From NCBI GenBank assembly GCA_020633075.1, contig JACKEI010000001.1:744001-808000 (forward strand): a stretch of 64,000 nt of DNA, read 5' to 3'. The translations under genes and the position numbers were made by a program. The stretch is from Sandaracinaceae bacterium. GTDB lineage: Bacteria > Myxococcota_A > Polyangia > Polyangiales > Houyiibacteriaceae. Of this stretch, positions 45,479 through 55,355 are shown one piece after another (within the stretch, counting starts at the first letter, position 1; every line of letters starts with the position of its first letter). The notes beneath the pieces are model-generated. The model made no database searches, was not told the DNA's origin, and saw only the letters and a list, made by a program, of their open reading frames with translations.

Positions 45479-46960
45479 ATGACCACATCTCCCCAAGGCC
45501 CGAATCAAGGCGGAAACCCGCAGCAAGGCGGCCGCGCCGGCGCGATGACGCAGGCGATGCAGGCCGTGAACGTGGCGCCTGCGGGCGGGCCCAAGGTCTT
45601 GCGCATCGGCCTCATCCAGAACGGGAAGATCGTCGAAGAGCGCATCATCCGGCGCCGCGAGACGGTGTCGGTCGGTACCGCGGAGAAGAACCACTTCATC
45701 ATCTCGGCGGAGGGTCTCGCGTCGCGCTTCGACCTCTTCCAGCTCGTCGGCGACGACTACATCCTGAACTTCACGGACGACATGTCGGGTCGCGTCGGGC
45801 TCGCCGGTGGGGTTCACGACCTGGCGGTGCTGCGCACGTCTGGCGGTGCGCGCAACGCCGGCAAGTACTGGCAGGTGAAGCTCACGGACAACTCGCGCGG
45901 CAAGGTGGTCATCGGTGCCACCACGCTGTTGTTCCAGTTCGTGGTAGCGCCCCCCGTCACCCCCAAGCCGCAGCTTCCGGCTGCGGCGCGCGGCGGCTTC
46001 GTCAAGAGCATCGACTGGCTGTTCACCACCTTCGTCGCGCTGTCGTTCATGCTCTTCTTCGGCTTCATCATCTGGCTGGAGGAGGCGGACTGGGAGATCG
46101 CCCAAGGCGTGGCTCAGCTGCCCGAGGGCCTCGCGCGGCTGATCTTCGACGAGCCGCCCATTCCGGAGCCTGTGACCGAGGGCGACGTGGTCGTGGAAGA
46201 GGGCGACACGCAGGCCGAGACCGAGACGCCATCGGAGCGACCGAGCCAGGCCAGCAGCTCGAGCGGTGGGCGTTCAGCCAGCCAGGACACCAGCTCCGCT
46301 GGCGGGGAGTCCGCCGCAGATCGCAACGCGCGCCTGCGTGAAGAGGCCCGCGCACAGGCTATGGCCCTCGCCCTGGGCGGCGTCGGCGGCGCGGACGGCG
46401 CTTTCGCTAACGCGCTGGCGGGCGGCGCCCCCACGGGCGATGCCGCGGACGTCATCGCGCAGGCGAACGGTGTGGGTGTGGCCTCAGGTGCGGCCGGCGG
46501 CCTCCGCGAGCGCGGCGGCGGCGGCCGTGGTGCTGGCGGTGGCGAGGGCATTGGCGGCCTGGCCCAGACGGGCGGCGGTGGCATGGCCACCGGCGAGGGC
46601 GGTCCCGTGCAGGAGCGCGTGGTCGGCCGCATGCGCATGAGCGGTGGCGGCGACGTCGGTGGCTCGGGCGAGTTCGACGCGCGCGTCGTGGCCGCCCGCA
46701 TCCGCGGCCAGGCCAGCGCCATCAAGCGCTGCTACGAGCGCGAGCTGGCGCGCAACCCCACGCTGCGCGGCACCGTGCGCGTGGAGTTCACCATCCAGAC
46801 CAGCGGCGCGGTCTCCGGCACCACCGCCACGGAGAACACCGTGAGCCCGGCTGTCGGTACTTGTGTAACCGGCGTCATTGGTCGACTGCGCTTCTCCCCC
46901 GGTCCCACCGGCGGCAGCGTTCGTTATCGGTTCCCCTTCGTGTTCGAGCCGGGGGGTTGA
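45479..46960 (+). CDS. GltG-like protein: FHA-like domain, TM helix, AgmX/PglI C-terminus
   Basis: 493 residues. Residues about 38-155 form a cytoplasmic FHA-like domain (RIGLIQNGKIVEERIIRRRETVSVG, NHFIISAEGL, GVHDLAVLR). One transmembrane helix at about 182-203 (FTTFVALSFMLFFGFIIWL) and a Pro/Glu then Gly-rich periplasmic spacer follow. The last 100 residues are the AgmX/PglI TonB-like domain (IKRCYERELARNPTLRGTVRVEF ... CVTGVIGRLRFSPGPTGGSVRYRFPFVF). This matches GltG of the M. xanthus motility complex and its Nfs counterpart. It could carry force or a signal from the cytoplasm to the outer membrane. 144 nt separate it from the previous gene; TTGACG near 45355 lacks a good -10. Confidence 0.88.
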   Translation: MTTSPQGPNQGGNPQQGGRAGAMTQAMQAVNVAPAGGPKVLRIGLIQNGKIVEERIIRRRETVSVGTAEKNHFIISAEGLASRFDLFQLVGDDYILNFTDDMSGRVGLAGGVHDLAVLRTSGGARNAGKYWQVKLTDNSRGKVVIGATTLLFQFVVAPPVTPKPQLPAAARGGFVKSIDWLFTTFVALSFMLFFGFIIWLEEADWEIAQGVAQLPEGLARLIFDEPPIPEPVTEGDVVVEEGDTQAETETPSERPSQASSSSGGRSASQDTSSAGGESAADRNARLREEARAQAMALALGGVGGADGAFANALAGGAPTGDAADVIAQANGVGVASGAAGGLRERGGGGRGAGGGEGIGGLAQTGGGGMATGEGGPVQERVVGRMRMSGGGDVGGSGEFDARVVAARIRGQASAIKRCYERELARNPTLRGTVRVEFTIQTSGAVSGTTATENTVSPAVGTCVTGVIGRLRFSPGPTGGSVRYRFPFVFEPGG

Positions 46961-47008
46961 ATGAACGCCCGCCAACTCGCACGCAACGGAGCCTGCAGTT
47001 AGTCTCGA

Positions 47009-47036
47009 TTGACACCATCCCCGTGCTCGGTATACT
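47009..47036 (+). promoter_or_regulatory. Promoter of the secreted protein gene preceding the exporter
   Basis: Perfect -35 TTGACA at 47009-47014, 16-base spacer, TATACT at 47031-47036 (5/6). Start of transcription near 47043. Separates the polysaccharide export genes from the machine operon. Confidence 0.7.
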
Positions 47037-47067
47037 CGGACGGGCGATTGGGCAGATGTGGGTATCC

Positions 47068-47661
47068 ATGCGTCACAGCGATAAATTTTCCAAAAAAGCG
47101 CTGCTGCTAGCGTCCATCTTGGCTCTCAGCGCGGGTGCAACGCTCGCGCAGACGGGCGGCGCAGAAGATGACGCCCCCGCCACGGCAGAGGCTGAGGTCC
47201 GGCAGATCGCCGAGATGACGGACGCTGAGATGCGGGAGCAGGCGGAGGCCATCGGCGCCCACGCCGTGCGCGTGTCGCGCCGCATGATGACCATGCTGGA
47301 CGAGTCGCGGCAGGACCGCGACATCATCCGGGTCACCTGCCTCAACGGGCGTCTGACCGAAGCCCACGCCACCGAGGGGTCCATCGAGGCCCGCATCGTG
47401 CTCCTGGTGGACGCCATCGACTCCGGCAACCGTGGCCAGCGGGACCACCACTACACCGTACTGGTCGTGCTGGATCGCAACGTGAGCCAGCACGAGCGGG
47501 ACGGAAACGCCTGCATTGGCGCGGACGCGTTCAACACGGGGCGCACTGAGGTCCAGACCACGCGCGCCGACGGCTCGCCCGAAGACGACATCGCCAACAT
47601 TCCCGACGAGCAGGCGCTGCCTGTGCCCTACATTGCGCCGCCCGCCAGCGCCACCATGTGA
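47068..47661 (+). CDS. Hypothetical secreted protein between machine and exporter
   Basis: 197 residues, unknown. Signal peptide MRHSDKFSKKALLLASILALSAGATLAQ. The mature part has an acidic helix (IAEMTDAEMREQAEAIGAHAVRVSRRMMTML), a two-strand region around RVTCLNGRLTEAH, and a second cysteine in NACIG that could pair with the first. Ends in a Pro-rich tail. ATG 47056 is an alternative start. Strong promoter upstream, 82 nt before the barrel gene. Probably works with either flanking system. Confidence 0.7.
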   Translation: MRHSDKFSKKALLLASILALSAGATLAQTGGAEDDAPATAEAEVRQIAEMTDAEMREQAEAIGAHAVRVSRRMMTMLDESRQDRDIIRVTCLNGRLTEAHATEGSIEARIVLLVDAIDSGNRGQRDHHYTVLVVLDRNVSQHERDGNACIGADAFNTGRTEVQTTRADGSPEDDIANIPDEQALPVPYIAPPASATM

Positions 47662-47743
47662 CCGAGTAGGGGTGGCACGCGGTGCGTGTGTCGCCTCAGC
47701 CGGGTCGCCCAGTTTGGTGGCCCCGGGGGAAAAGAGCTGAGTT

Positions 47744-49039
47744 ATGCGCCACAGCGCGAAGATCACCTTACTTACGATGTTGTTCGGGATGGCGAGCTTG
47801 CCCAGCGGAGTTTCCGCGCAGGGCTGGCTTGCTGACCGGGGCGCGACCCAGGGTCATGGGTTCCAGGCGGGGCCGTTGACGCTCCACATGGGGTTCGGGG
47901 CGGAGTTCGGGTATGACAACAACGTCTACCTGGAGGACACGAACCGCCAGGACAGCCTGTTGATGCGCTTGACGGGTCATTTGCGCGCGACGACCCTCCA
48001 GGAGGAGGAGTCAAACCCTCTGGTCACGTTCAACGGTGGGGTGAACGCCAGCTTTTACCACTTCTTCGCAGACTCCGGCCGCGACAACGTGGGCCTGGGG
48101 GCCGACGTAACGGCGCATTTTCGGCCCGGTTCGAGGGTTTCGTTCAAGCTTGCGGACCACTTCACACGCACTATTCGGCCTTTCGTAGATGGGCTGCCGA
48201 ACTTGCGATACGCGCGTGACAACAACACCGTGGATGCGGAGCTGCGCTTTCGGTCGGACAGCGACGTCCTAAGGGCGTTCATTGGCTACAGGCTTGACTT
48301 CGACTTCTTTGAGGATCGTGGGCCGGGTGAATTCGCATACGCGGGGTCGCTCACGCATGCGCTCCGCACCGGTGTGTATTGGGCGTTCCTGCCCAACACA
48401 GGGTTCGTCTACGAGGGGCAGGTCGAACGAGTCAACTATGGCAGTCAGGTGGGTGCAGGTTCACTCGTGTCCGACGCTTGGCGCGTGCGCCAGGAGCTTG
48501 GTCTGAATGGAGCCATAACACCCGCTGTCTCCGTGACGGGCATGCTCGGTTACTCAGGGGGCTTCTTCGATCAAGGCGCGGACTACGGCATTGGGCGCGA
48601 TGCGTTGACCGCGCGCCTCGAGGGGCGCTTCCGTCCGCGCGACAATGTGCAGCTCAAAGTGGGTTACCAACGGCGCTTCAACCAGTCCTTCATTGGTAAC
48701 TTTGCGCGCCACGACCGCTTGTATTTGGGAGGGCAGTTGATGTTGGGCGGCGTGTTCATGACCGGCATCGACTTCGCGGCGGCTCGGACCGTCACGGGTT
48801 CAGCGTTGGCGGCGGACGGCACGTTCCTCGACCCCGCTCGGGGTTCGCGGCGTGCCTGGCGTCTCACCACGGACGTGTATGCGGAGTACCGAGCGACGCA
48901 GTGGCTCGCCGTGACGCTTCAGCTCCAGTATCTGGCCGATTTCACCAGCTTTACGTTCACGACGACCAGTCCGCTCGTGGACCCGAACGCTGCGTACAGC
49001 AAGTTTCAGGCATGGCTCGGCCTTCGCGTCTTCTACTGA
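47744..49039 (+). CDS. Outer-membrane beta-barrel, probable polysaccharide secretion porin
   Basis: 431 residues. Signal peptide ITLLTMLFGMASLPSGVSAQ, then continuous amphipathic strands with aromatic girdles (LHMGFGAEFGYDNNVYLED, FIGYRLDFDFFEDRG, VTLQLQYLADFTSFTFTTT) and a last strand ending VFY. The length suits a barrel of about 18 strands. Its 3' end overlaps a short OPX lipoprotein by 28 bp. In M. xanthus, short OPX proteins need a partner barrel of this kind (the Wzp porins) to pass polymer through the outer membrane, so the same role is inferred. More AT-rich codon use than the machine genes. Confidence 0.75.
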   Translation: MRHSAKITLLTMLFGMASLPSGVSAQGWLADRGATQGHGFQAGPLTLHMGFGAEFGYDNNVYLEDTNRQDSLLMRLTGHLRATTLQEEESNPLVTFNGGVNASFYHFFADSGRDNVGLGADVTAHFRPGSRVSFKLADHFTRTIRPFVDGLPNLRYARDNNTVDAELRFRSDSDVLRAFIGYRLDFDFFEDRGPGEFAYAGSLTHALRTGVYWAFLPNTGFVYEGQVERVNYGSQVGAGSLVSDAWRVRQELGLNGAITPAVSVTGMLGYSGGFFDQGADYGIGRDALTARLEGRFRPRDNVQLKVGYQRRFNQSFIGNFARHDRLYLGGQLMLGGVFMTGIDFAAARTVTGSALAADGTFLDPARGSRRAWRLTTDVYAEYRATQWLAVTLQLQYLADFTSFTFTTTSPLVDPNAAYSKFQAWLGLRVFY

Positions 49040-49605
49040 GCCTTCTATGGCTTGTGCTCGGCGCATGTCGCGGTCCCGCCGATACCAGCACGATCCCGCC
49101 TCCGTCCACGAATGACACCACGCTAGGTTCCGGTGATGTCTTCGACATCCGGGTCTTCAACGAGGTCGCGCTTTCGGGGACCTATCGCGTGGGGCAGGAC
49201 GGGACGATCGATTTTCCCTTGGTGGGCCGAGTCAACGTCGTCGGACTGGAGCCAGGGGCTGTTGCGCGTATGCTTGAGGACGCGCTTCAGTCGCGGGACC
49301 TGCTGCGCAACCCACAAGTCTCCGTATTTGTACAAGAGTACCTTTCAAAGCGGGTCAGCGTTGTGGGCGCGGTGTCTGCGCCAGGCAATTTCCCAATCGG
49401 AACCGGTTTGACGCTAGTCCAGGCAATTTCACTGGCCGGTGGGTTCAGCGATCTGGCGGATCGGAACGGGACCACGCTGAGCCGGCGTGTGAACGGTGAG
49501 GTTCAGCGTTTCCGCGTCCCTGTTGACGACATTGTGTCGGGGCACGCGGCGGACCTACCGGTTGGCGCCGGAGACATCATCAACGTCCCACGCCGCGTCT
49601 TTTGA
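49012..49605 (+). CDS. Short OPX (Wza-type) polysaccharide export lipoprotein
   Basis: 197 residues. Signal peptide MARPSRLLLSLLWLVLGAC with lipobox LGAC (Cys19). Poly-export (PES) domain: LGSGDVFDIRVFNEVALSGTYRV, GTIDFPLVGRVNVVGL, NPQVSVFVQEY. One SLBB-type domain: RVSVVGAVSAPGNFPIGTGLTLVQAISLAGG, ending GAGDIINVPRRVF. E. coli Wza has about 380 residues and a C-terminal helical barrel across the outer membrane; that part is missing here, as in the class of OPX proteins that use a separate beta-barrel. Start inside the barrel gene (28-bp overlap). Confidence 0.92.
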   Translation: MARPSRLLLSLLWLVLGACRGPADTSTIPPPSTNDTTLGSGDVFDIRVFNEVALSGTYRVGQDGTIDFPLVGRVNVVGLEPGAVARMLEDALQSRDLLRNPQVSVFVQEYLSKRVSVVGAVSAPGNFPIGTGLTLVQAISLAGGFSDLADRNGTTLSRRVNGEVQRFRVPVDDIVSGHAADLPVGAGDIINVPRRVF

Positions 49606-49618
49606 GCTGCACGCCCGC

Positions 49619-50629
49619 TCAGACGCCGTAGTAGTTACGGTACCAGGCCACAAAGCGTTCGATCCCCGTCGCCAGTGGGGTCGATGGGGTGAAGCCGACC
49701 GCGTCCCGTAGCTCGGTGACGTCGGCGTACGTGGCGGGCACGTCGCCAGGCTGCATGGGAAGCAGGTTCAGCTGCGCCTTGACCCCTAGGTTCGCCTCGA
49801 TGAGGCGGATCATCTCGAGCAGCTGAGACGGGTTGCCGTTGCCGATGTTGAAGACCCGATACGGAGCACTGCTGGTCGCAGGGTTCGGATCTTCGGCATC
49901 CCACGACGAGTCTGGACGGGGGGGGGCGTCTAGCGTCCGGATGACGCCCTCGACGATATCGTCGATGTAGGTGAAGTCACGGCTCATGACGCCGCGATTG
50001 AACACCGGGATGGGTTCACCGGCCAGCATGGCCTTGGTGAAGAGGAAGAGGGCCATGTCTGGGCGGCCCCACGGTCCGTAGACGGTGAAGAAGCGCAGGC
50101 CCGTCGTGGGGAGGCTGAAGAGGTGGCTGTAGGCGTGCGCCATCAGCTCGTTGGACTTCTTGCTGGCAGCGTAGAGGCTCATGGGGTGGTCCACGGACTC
50201 ACGCACGCTGAAGGGCATGTGCGTGTGGTTCCCGTAGACCGAGCTGCTGGAGGCGTAGACCAGGTGCTGCAGCTGGTGGCGCTTGCTGAGCTCCAGGATG
50301 TTCCCAAAGCCAACCAGGTTGCTCTGCACGTAGGCGGCGGGGTTCTCGATGGAGTAGCGGACGCCCGCCTGGGCGGCGAGGTGCACCACGTGCGTCGGCT
50401 GCGCCGCCTCATAGGCGCGCGTGAGGCCGTCGTTGTCTTCGACCGAGACCTCATGCAGGCTGAAGTCGCCACCTAGCTTGGCTAGCCGCGCGAGGCGTGC
50501 CCGCTTGAGGGTAGGGTCGTAGTAGTCGTTGACGTTGTCCACGCCCACCACGCGTTGGCCGCGCTCCAGCAGGCGGATGACCACGTGCGAGCCGATGAAC
50601 CCGGCGGCACCTGTGACAAGGACGGTCAT
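49619..50629 (-). CDS. UDP-glucuronate 4-epimerase-like protein
   Basis: 336 residues, short-chain dehydrogenase fold. NAD-binding GAAGFIGSHVV, then the family-typical DNVNDYYDPTLKRARLARL, HLAAQAGVRYSIENP, SSSSVYGN, catalytic Tyr/Lys in SLYAASKKSNE, and YGPWGRPDMALFLF. The NDYYD segment marks the UDP-GlcA 4-epimerase branch (LpsL/Cap1J), which makes UDP-galacturonate. Ends 13 nt from the convergent export gene. Starts 5 nt after the dehydrogenase, the common gene pair for uronic acid supply. Confidence 0.9.
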   Translation of the reverse strand: MTVLVTGAAGFIGSHVVIRLLERGQRVVGVDNVNDYYDPTLKRARLARLAKLGGDFSLHEVSVEDNDGLTRAYEAAQPTHVVHLAAQAGVRYSIENPAAYVQSNLVGFGNILELSKRHQLQHLVYASSSSVYGNHTHMPFSVRESVDHPMSLYAASKKSNELMAHAYSHLFSLPTTGLRFFTVYGPWGRPDMALFLFTKAMLAGEPIPVFNRGVMSRDFTYIDDIVEGVIRTLDAPPRPDSSWDAEDPNPATSSAPYRVFNIGNGNPSQLLEMIRLIEANLGVKAQLNLLPMQPGDVPATYADVTELRDAVGFTPSTPLATGIERFVAWYRNYYGV

Positions 50630-50634
50630 CGTAT

Positions 50635-51927
<1,293 letters not shown>

Positions 51928-51969
51928 TTGGAATCCTGCTTTATTGCGTTTATGGCGCGGCGGCAAGCG

Positions 51970-51998
51970 TTGCACGGCAGGTAGCGCCCAAGCATACT
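51970..51998 (+). promoter_or_regulatory. Promoter of the wzy-asnB unit
   Basis: TTGCAC at 51970-51975 (5/6), 17-base spacer, CATACT at 51993-51998 (4/6), and only 9 nt to the ATG at 52008. Predicts a leaderless or nearly leaderless mRNA. Confidence 0.55.
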
Positions 51999-52007
51999 GG
52001 TTCGGGC

Positions 52008-53339
52008 ATGACCGGCGTCGACATCGTTCAATCTCTGCTCGCGCTGGCGGTCTGTGGGGGGGCGTTCAGCGCCCTGGTTTCGGGCTGGGCGGCGGAAGAG
52101 CGTCGCGTGGCGATGTACTGCTGGCTCGCTCACATGGCGGGGGCGTTCGCCATCATCGCCGTCTACACATTCTATTACGGGTGGGGCGACATGCTCCACT
52201 ACTTCGCGCACGGGCGCTTTCTAGCGGCCTACGTCGAGTACGATCCGGTCCGTCACTTTCCAGACCTCCTCGACCTCTTGTTCCAACGAGATACCGACTT
52301 CTCGCTGGGGATCGATGGAGCCGGCACGTCGACCGGCACCATGGTTGCTGTGGGCGGACTGGTTGGGCTCCTGACCCGTTCGAGTTGGGCCGGGAGCGCA
52401 CTCATCAGCACCGTGGCCGCGTCCGGGCAGGCCTGCCTGTGGTTGGGCATCCGTTCCCTTGTCCCCAAGGAGCGGGCAACAACCGCTCTGTGGACCACCT
52501 TCTTGGTGCCCTCGGTGGTCTTCTGGAGCAGCTCACTCCTCAAGGAGGCCTTTGCGCTCGTCGGCATTGGCCTCGTCGTCTTCGGCGCGGCCCGGCTCAG
52601 GGCCCGCGCGCTCCCTTCTGCCGCGCTGCTCTTGGGCGCGGGGGTCTACACGATCGGGTTGTTCAAGCCGTACGTGCTCTTTCCCCTGTCCATGTCCGTC
52701 GGCGTGTATGCCTACTGGGACCGCGCCGCTGCGCGAGGCGGAGTACAGTTTCGCCCGATTACGCTCGTCGGCGGGGCCGGGGTGACACTGGCGGCTCTCC
52801 TCGTGCTCGGTCAGCTTTTTCCACGCTACTCGGTGGACACGGTGGCCGACTCCATCGAGCAGCAGCAGACAGCCTCGATGTCGACGCGGGGGGGGTCTGA
52901 CTTCCGTACAGCCCCCTCGGAAGAGCGGCAGGGCGCGGCGGGGCTACTCGTCGAAGCGCCGTACACGATCATGACCGCGCTGATTCGACCGGTCATCTTC
53001 GAGTCGCGCAGCGCGATGATGCTGGTCAACAGCCTCGAGACCAGCGTCGTGCTCTACTTCATCATCATGGCTTTTACTCGGACCGGTCGCCTTGAACTCG
53101 CGCGTTGGGTGTGGCGGTCGCCCGACATCTTGGCGTGCGTGGTGTTCGTGTTGTTGTTCTCCCTCGCAGTTGGCTTGGCGACCACAAACCTGGGCACGCT
53201 GTCGCGTTACCGACTGCCGATGATGCCCTTCTACTTCTACATCGTGTTTTCGGCATACCGCCTGCCTGCCGTGGTGCGCGCGAGGCGGCGGCGAGCGAGC
53301 ACGGTCACCGGTGCCATGCCCGCCACGGACGGTTCCTAA
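52008..53339 (+). CDS. Multi-pass membrane protein, probable Wzy-type polymerase
   Basis: 443 residues, about ten to eleven hydrophobic helices, no sharp family motif. Large hydrophilic loops contain GWGDMLHYFAHGRFL and FPRYSVDTVADSIEQQQ; a late segment reads LGTLSRYRLPMMPFYFYIVFSAY. This layout, with a long loop and an R-rich short motif before the last helix, is usual for polysaccharide polymerases and for some membrane glycosyltransferases. The gene content around it (Wzx, OPX, sugar genes) lacks another Wzy candidate, which supports the call. Stop and next start overlap (TAATG). Confidence 0.65.
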   Translation: MTGVDIVQSLLALAVCGGAFSALVSGWAAEERRVAMYCWLAHMAGAFAIIAVYTFYYGWGDMLHYFAHGRFLAAYVEYDPVRHFPDLLDLLFQRDTDFSLGIDGAGTSTGTMVAVGGLVGLLTRSSWAGSALISTVAASGQACLWLGIRSLVPKERATTALWTTFLVPSVVFWSSSLLKEAFALVGIGLVVFGAARLRARALPSAALLLGAGVYTIGLFKPYVLFPLSMSVGVYAYWDRAAARGGVQFRPITLVGGAGVTLAALLVLGQLFPRYSVDTVADSIEQQQTASMSTRGGSDFRTAPSEERQGAAGLLVEAPYTIMTALIRPVIFESRSAMMLVNSLETSVVLYFIIMAFTRTGRLELARWVWRSPDILACVVFVLLFSLAVGLATTNLGTLSRYRLPMMPFYFYIVFSAYRLPAVVRARRRRASTVTGAMPATDGS

Positions 53340-55267
53340 TGTGCGGGATCGGTGGGTCGTGGGGCCCCGGAGAATCAGCCGACGTCCTCGAGGCACTCGC
53401 TGCACAGATGCAGGCGTTGTTGCACCATCGAGGCCCCGACGCCCACGGCGCCTTTGTCGAGCCTGGGGCGGGCCTGGTGCTCGTGCACACCCGGCTGTCC
53501 ATTCGCGACCTGACGCCGACCGGCGCACAGCCCATGCGGTCCGCCGACGGGCGCTACACTATCGTGTACAACGGCGAACTCTACGGGACCGACGGCCTAC
53601 GTCGTGAGCTCGAAGCCGGTGGCTGCAGGCTGCGAGGCCACTCCGACACCGAGGTCTTGCTGGAGGCTATCGCGCGCCACGGGGTGCTCGCGGCGCTGGG
53701 GCGCGTGAGCGGTATCTTCGCGTTCGCAGTATGGGACGCTAACGAGCGCAATCTGTGGCTGGTGCGCGACCGCGTCGGGATCAAGCCGCTGTATGTGGCG
53801 CCCGGGATCGGCGGCCGATCGGTCGCGTTCTCGTCGGAATTGGCTGGGCTGGAGGGCGTCTCTGGGCTCACGTTGGACCCGGACCCCACGGCCGCACATG
53901 CATTCTTCGAGCTGGGGTACGTACCAGACACCCAGGCCGTCTTCCGCGGCGTACACAAGGTCCAGCCTGGCGAAGCGTGGTGCTTTACCGCGCCAGGCGT
54001 CGCGCCTCGCGTGAACACATATTGCGACCGCGAGGCGGACGTTCTGGCTGGCCAAGGGTCGCTTCTATGCCGCCCGGGAGAGGCTTGCTCGACGTTGACC
54101 TCGACGTTGACGGACGTCGTCGCGTCACAGCTCGTGTCAGACGTGCCGGTGGGCGTCTTTCTCTCGGGTGGTGTCGACTCGTCGGTGGTCGCTGCGGCTG
54201 CCACGAGAGCGCGCGGAAAGGGCGTGCGTACGTTCTGCATCGGTTTTGATGACCCCCGCTACGACGAGTCTGCGACCGCCCGCGCCATCGCAAAGCATCT
54301 GGGCACCGTTCACCACCAGCTCATCCTGCGCCCCGAGGACGTGGTTGGCGCTGCGGTGGCCACTTCGACGGCGTTTAGCGAGCCGTTCGCGGACTCGTCC
54401 ATGGTGCCCACTTGGCTGCTGTGTCGGTTTGCGCGCCAGCACGTCACTGTCGTGCTCTCCGGCGATGGTGGCGACGAGCTCTTTGGGGGGTACAATCGGC
54501 ACGTCTGGCTGCCGAGAGTGATGCGTGCCCAGCGCCTCTTACCGCCGCTCGCGAGGCGCATGTTCGCGGCGGCCGTTACGTCCGTGCGTTCCGATGCGTG
54601 GGACCATGTCATGCGACCGCTGCCTGTCAGGACGCCTGGTCTCAAGCTCCACAAGCTGGGGCGCTTGCTGGCGGCACCCGACCCCGAAGGCATGTTGCGC
54701 GAGGTGGTCAGCACCGGGCCGTTGGCCAGAGGGTTGGTACTTGGCCGTCCCAGCGCTCGGCCCACGGCCAACCTGGGTTTGGACGACCCACGCGCCGAGC
54801 TGATGTTCAAGGACTTCACCACCTATCTGCCTGGGGACATACTCCCCAAGGTGGATCGGACGTCCATGTTTCATGGCCTTGAGGCCCGGGTTCCGCTGCT
54901 GGACGACCGCGTCGTGCGGCTCGCTGCGCGCATCGACCCTTCGCTCAAGGTGCACAAGGGGCAGTCCAAGTGGATCCTCCGCGAGGTCTTGGCCCAGAGC
55001 GTGCCACGGGCAATGTTCGAGAGGCCCAAAATGGGATTCGCCATCCCCCTTGGGGACTGGCTGCGCGGGCCGCTGCGGCCGTGGGCCGAAGAACTCCTCT
55101 CGCCCCAGGCGTTGGCCCACAGCCCGCTGCTCGACGCATCGGTCGCCCGCACCGCGTGGCGCGACTTGTTGAAGGGTCGCCCAATGATGGAGTTTGGGGT
55201 CTGGTCGCTGCTCATGTGGCAGACGTGGGAGCAGCAGCGACGCTCCCGTGCACGGGTGGCTGCATGA
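53339..55267 (+). CDS. asnB: Asparagine synthase (AsnB) family amidotransferase
   Basis: 642 residues. Class II glutamine amidotransferase domain with nucleophile Cys2 (MCGIGGSWG), HHRGPDAHG and YNGELYG. Synthase domain with the pyrophosphate loop FLSGGVDSSVVAAAA, GDGGDELFGGYNRH and DRTSMFHGLEARVPLLD. Transfers glutamine-derived ammonia to an adenylated carboxylate. Inside a polysaccharide locus with uronic acid genes such enzymes can amidate a sugar acid instead of making asparagine; which applies is not visible. ATG overlaps the polymerase stop. Confidence 0.93.
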   Translation: MCGIGGSWGPGESADVLEALAAQMQALLHHRGPDAHGAFVEPGAGLVLVHTRLSIRDLTPTGAQPMRSADGRYTIVYNGELYGTDGLRRELEAGGCRLRGHSDTEVLLEAIARHGVLAALGRVSGIFAFAVWDANERNLWLVRDRVGIKPLYVAPGIGGRSVAFSSELAGLEGVSGLTLDPDPTAAHAFFELGYVPDTQAVFRGVHKVQPGEAWCFTAPGVAPRVNTYCDREADVLAGQGSLLCRPGEACSTLTSTLTDVVASQLVSDVPVGVFLSGGVDSSVVAAAATRARGKGVRTFCIGFDDPRYDESATARAIAKHLGTVHHQLILRPEDVVGAAVATSTAFSEPFADSSMVPTWLLCRFARQHVTVVLSGDGGDELFGGYNRHVWLPRVMRAQRLLPPLARRMFAAAVTSVRSDAWDHVMRPLPVRTPGLKLHKLGRLLAAPDPEGMLREVVSTGPLARGLVLGRPSARPTANLGLDDPRAELMFKDFTTYLPGDILPKVDRTSMFHGLEARVPLLDDRVVRLAARIDPSLKVHKGQSKWILREVLAQSVPRAMFERPKMGFAIPLGDWLRGPLRPWAEELLSPQALAHSPLLDASVARTAWRDLLKGRPMMEFGVWSLLMWQTWEQQRRSRARVAA

Positions 55268-55355
55268 CGGCGCCCGCCGCTGGACAGGTCGCTTACACTA
55301 GAATACATTGTGGGCAACTTATGCTGTCAGTGACGTTGGCCAAGGATACCTCTCA

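Noticed and set aside
55290..55325. TTACAC ... TATGCT upstream of rfbB as a promoter
   Set aside because: Spacer of 21 bases is too long.
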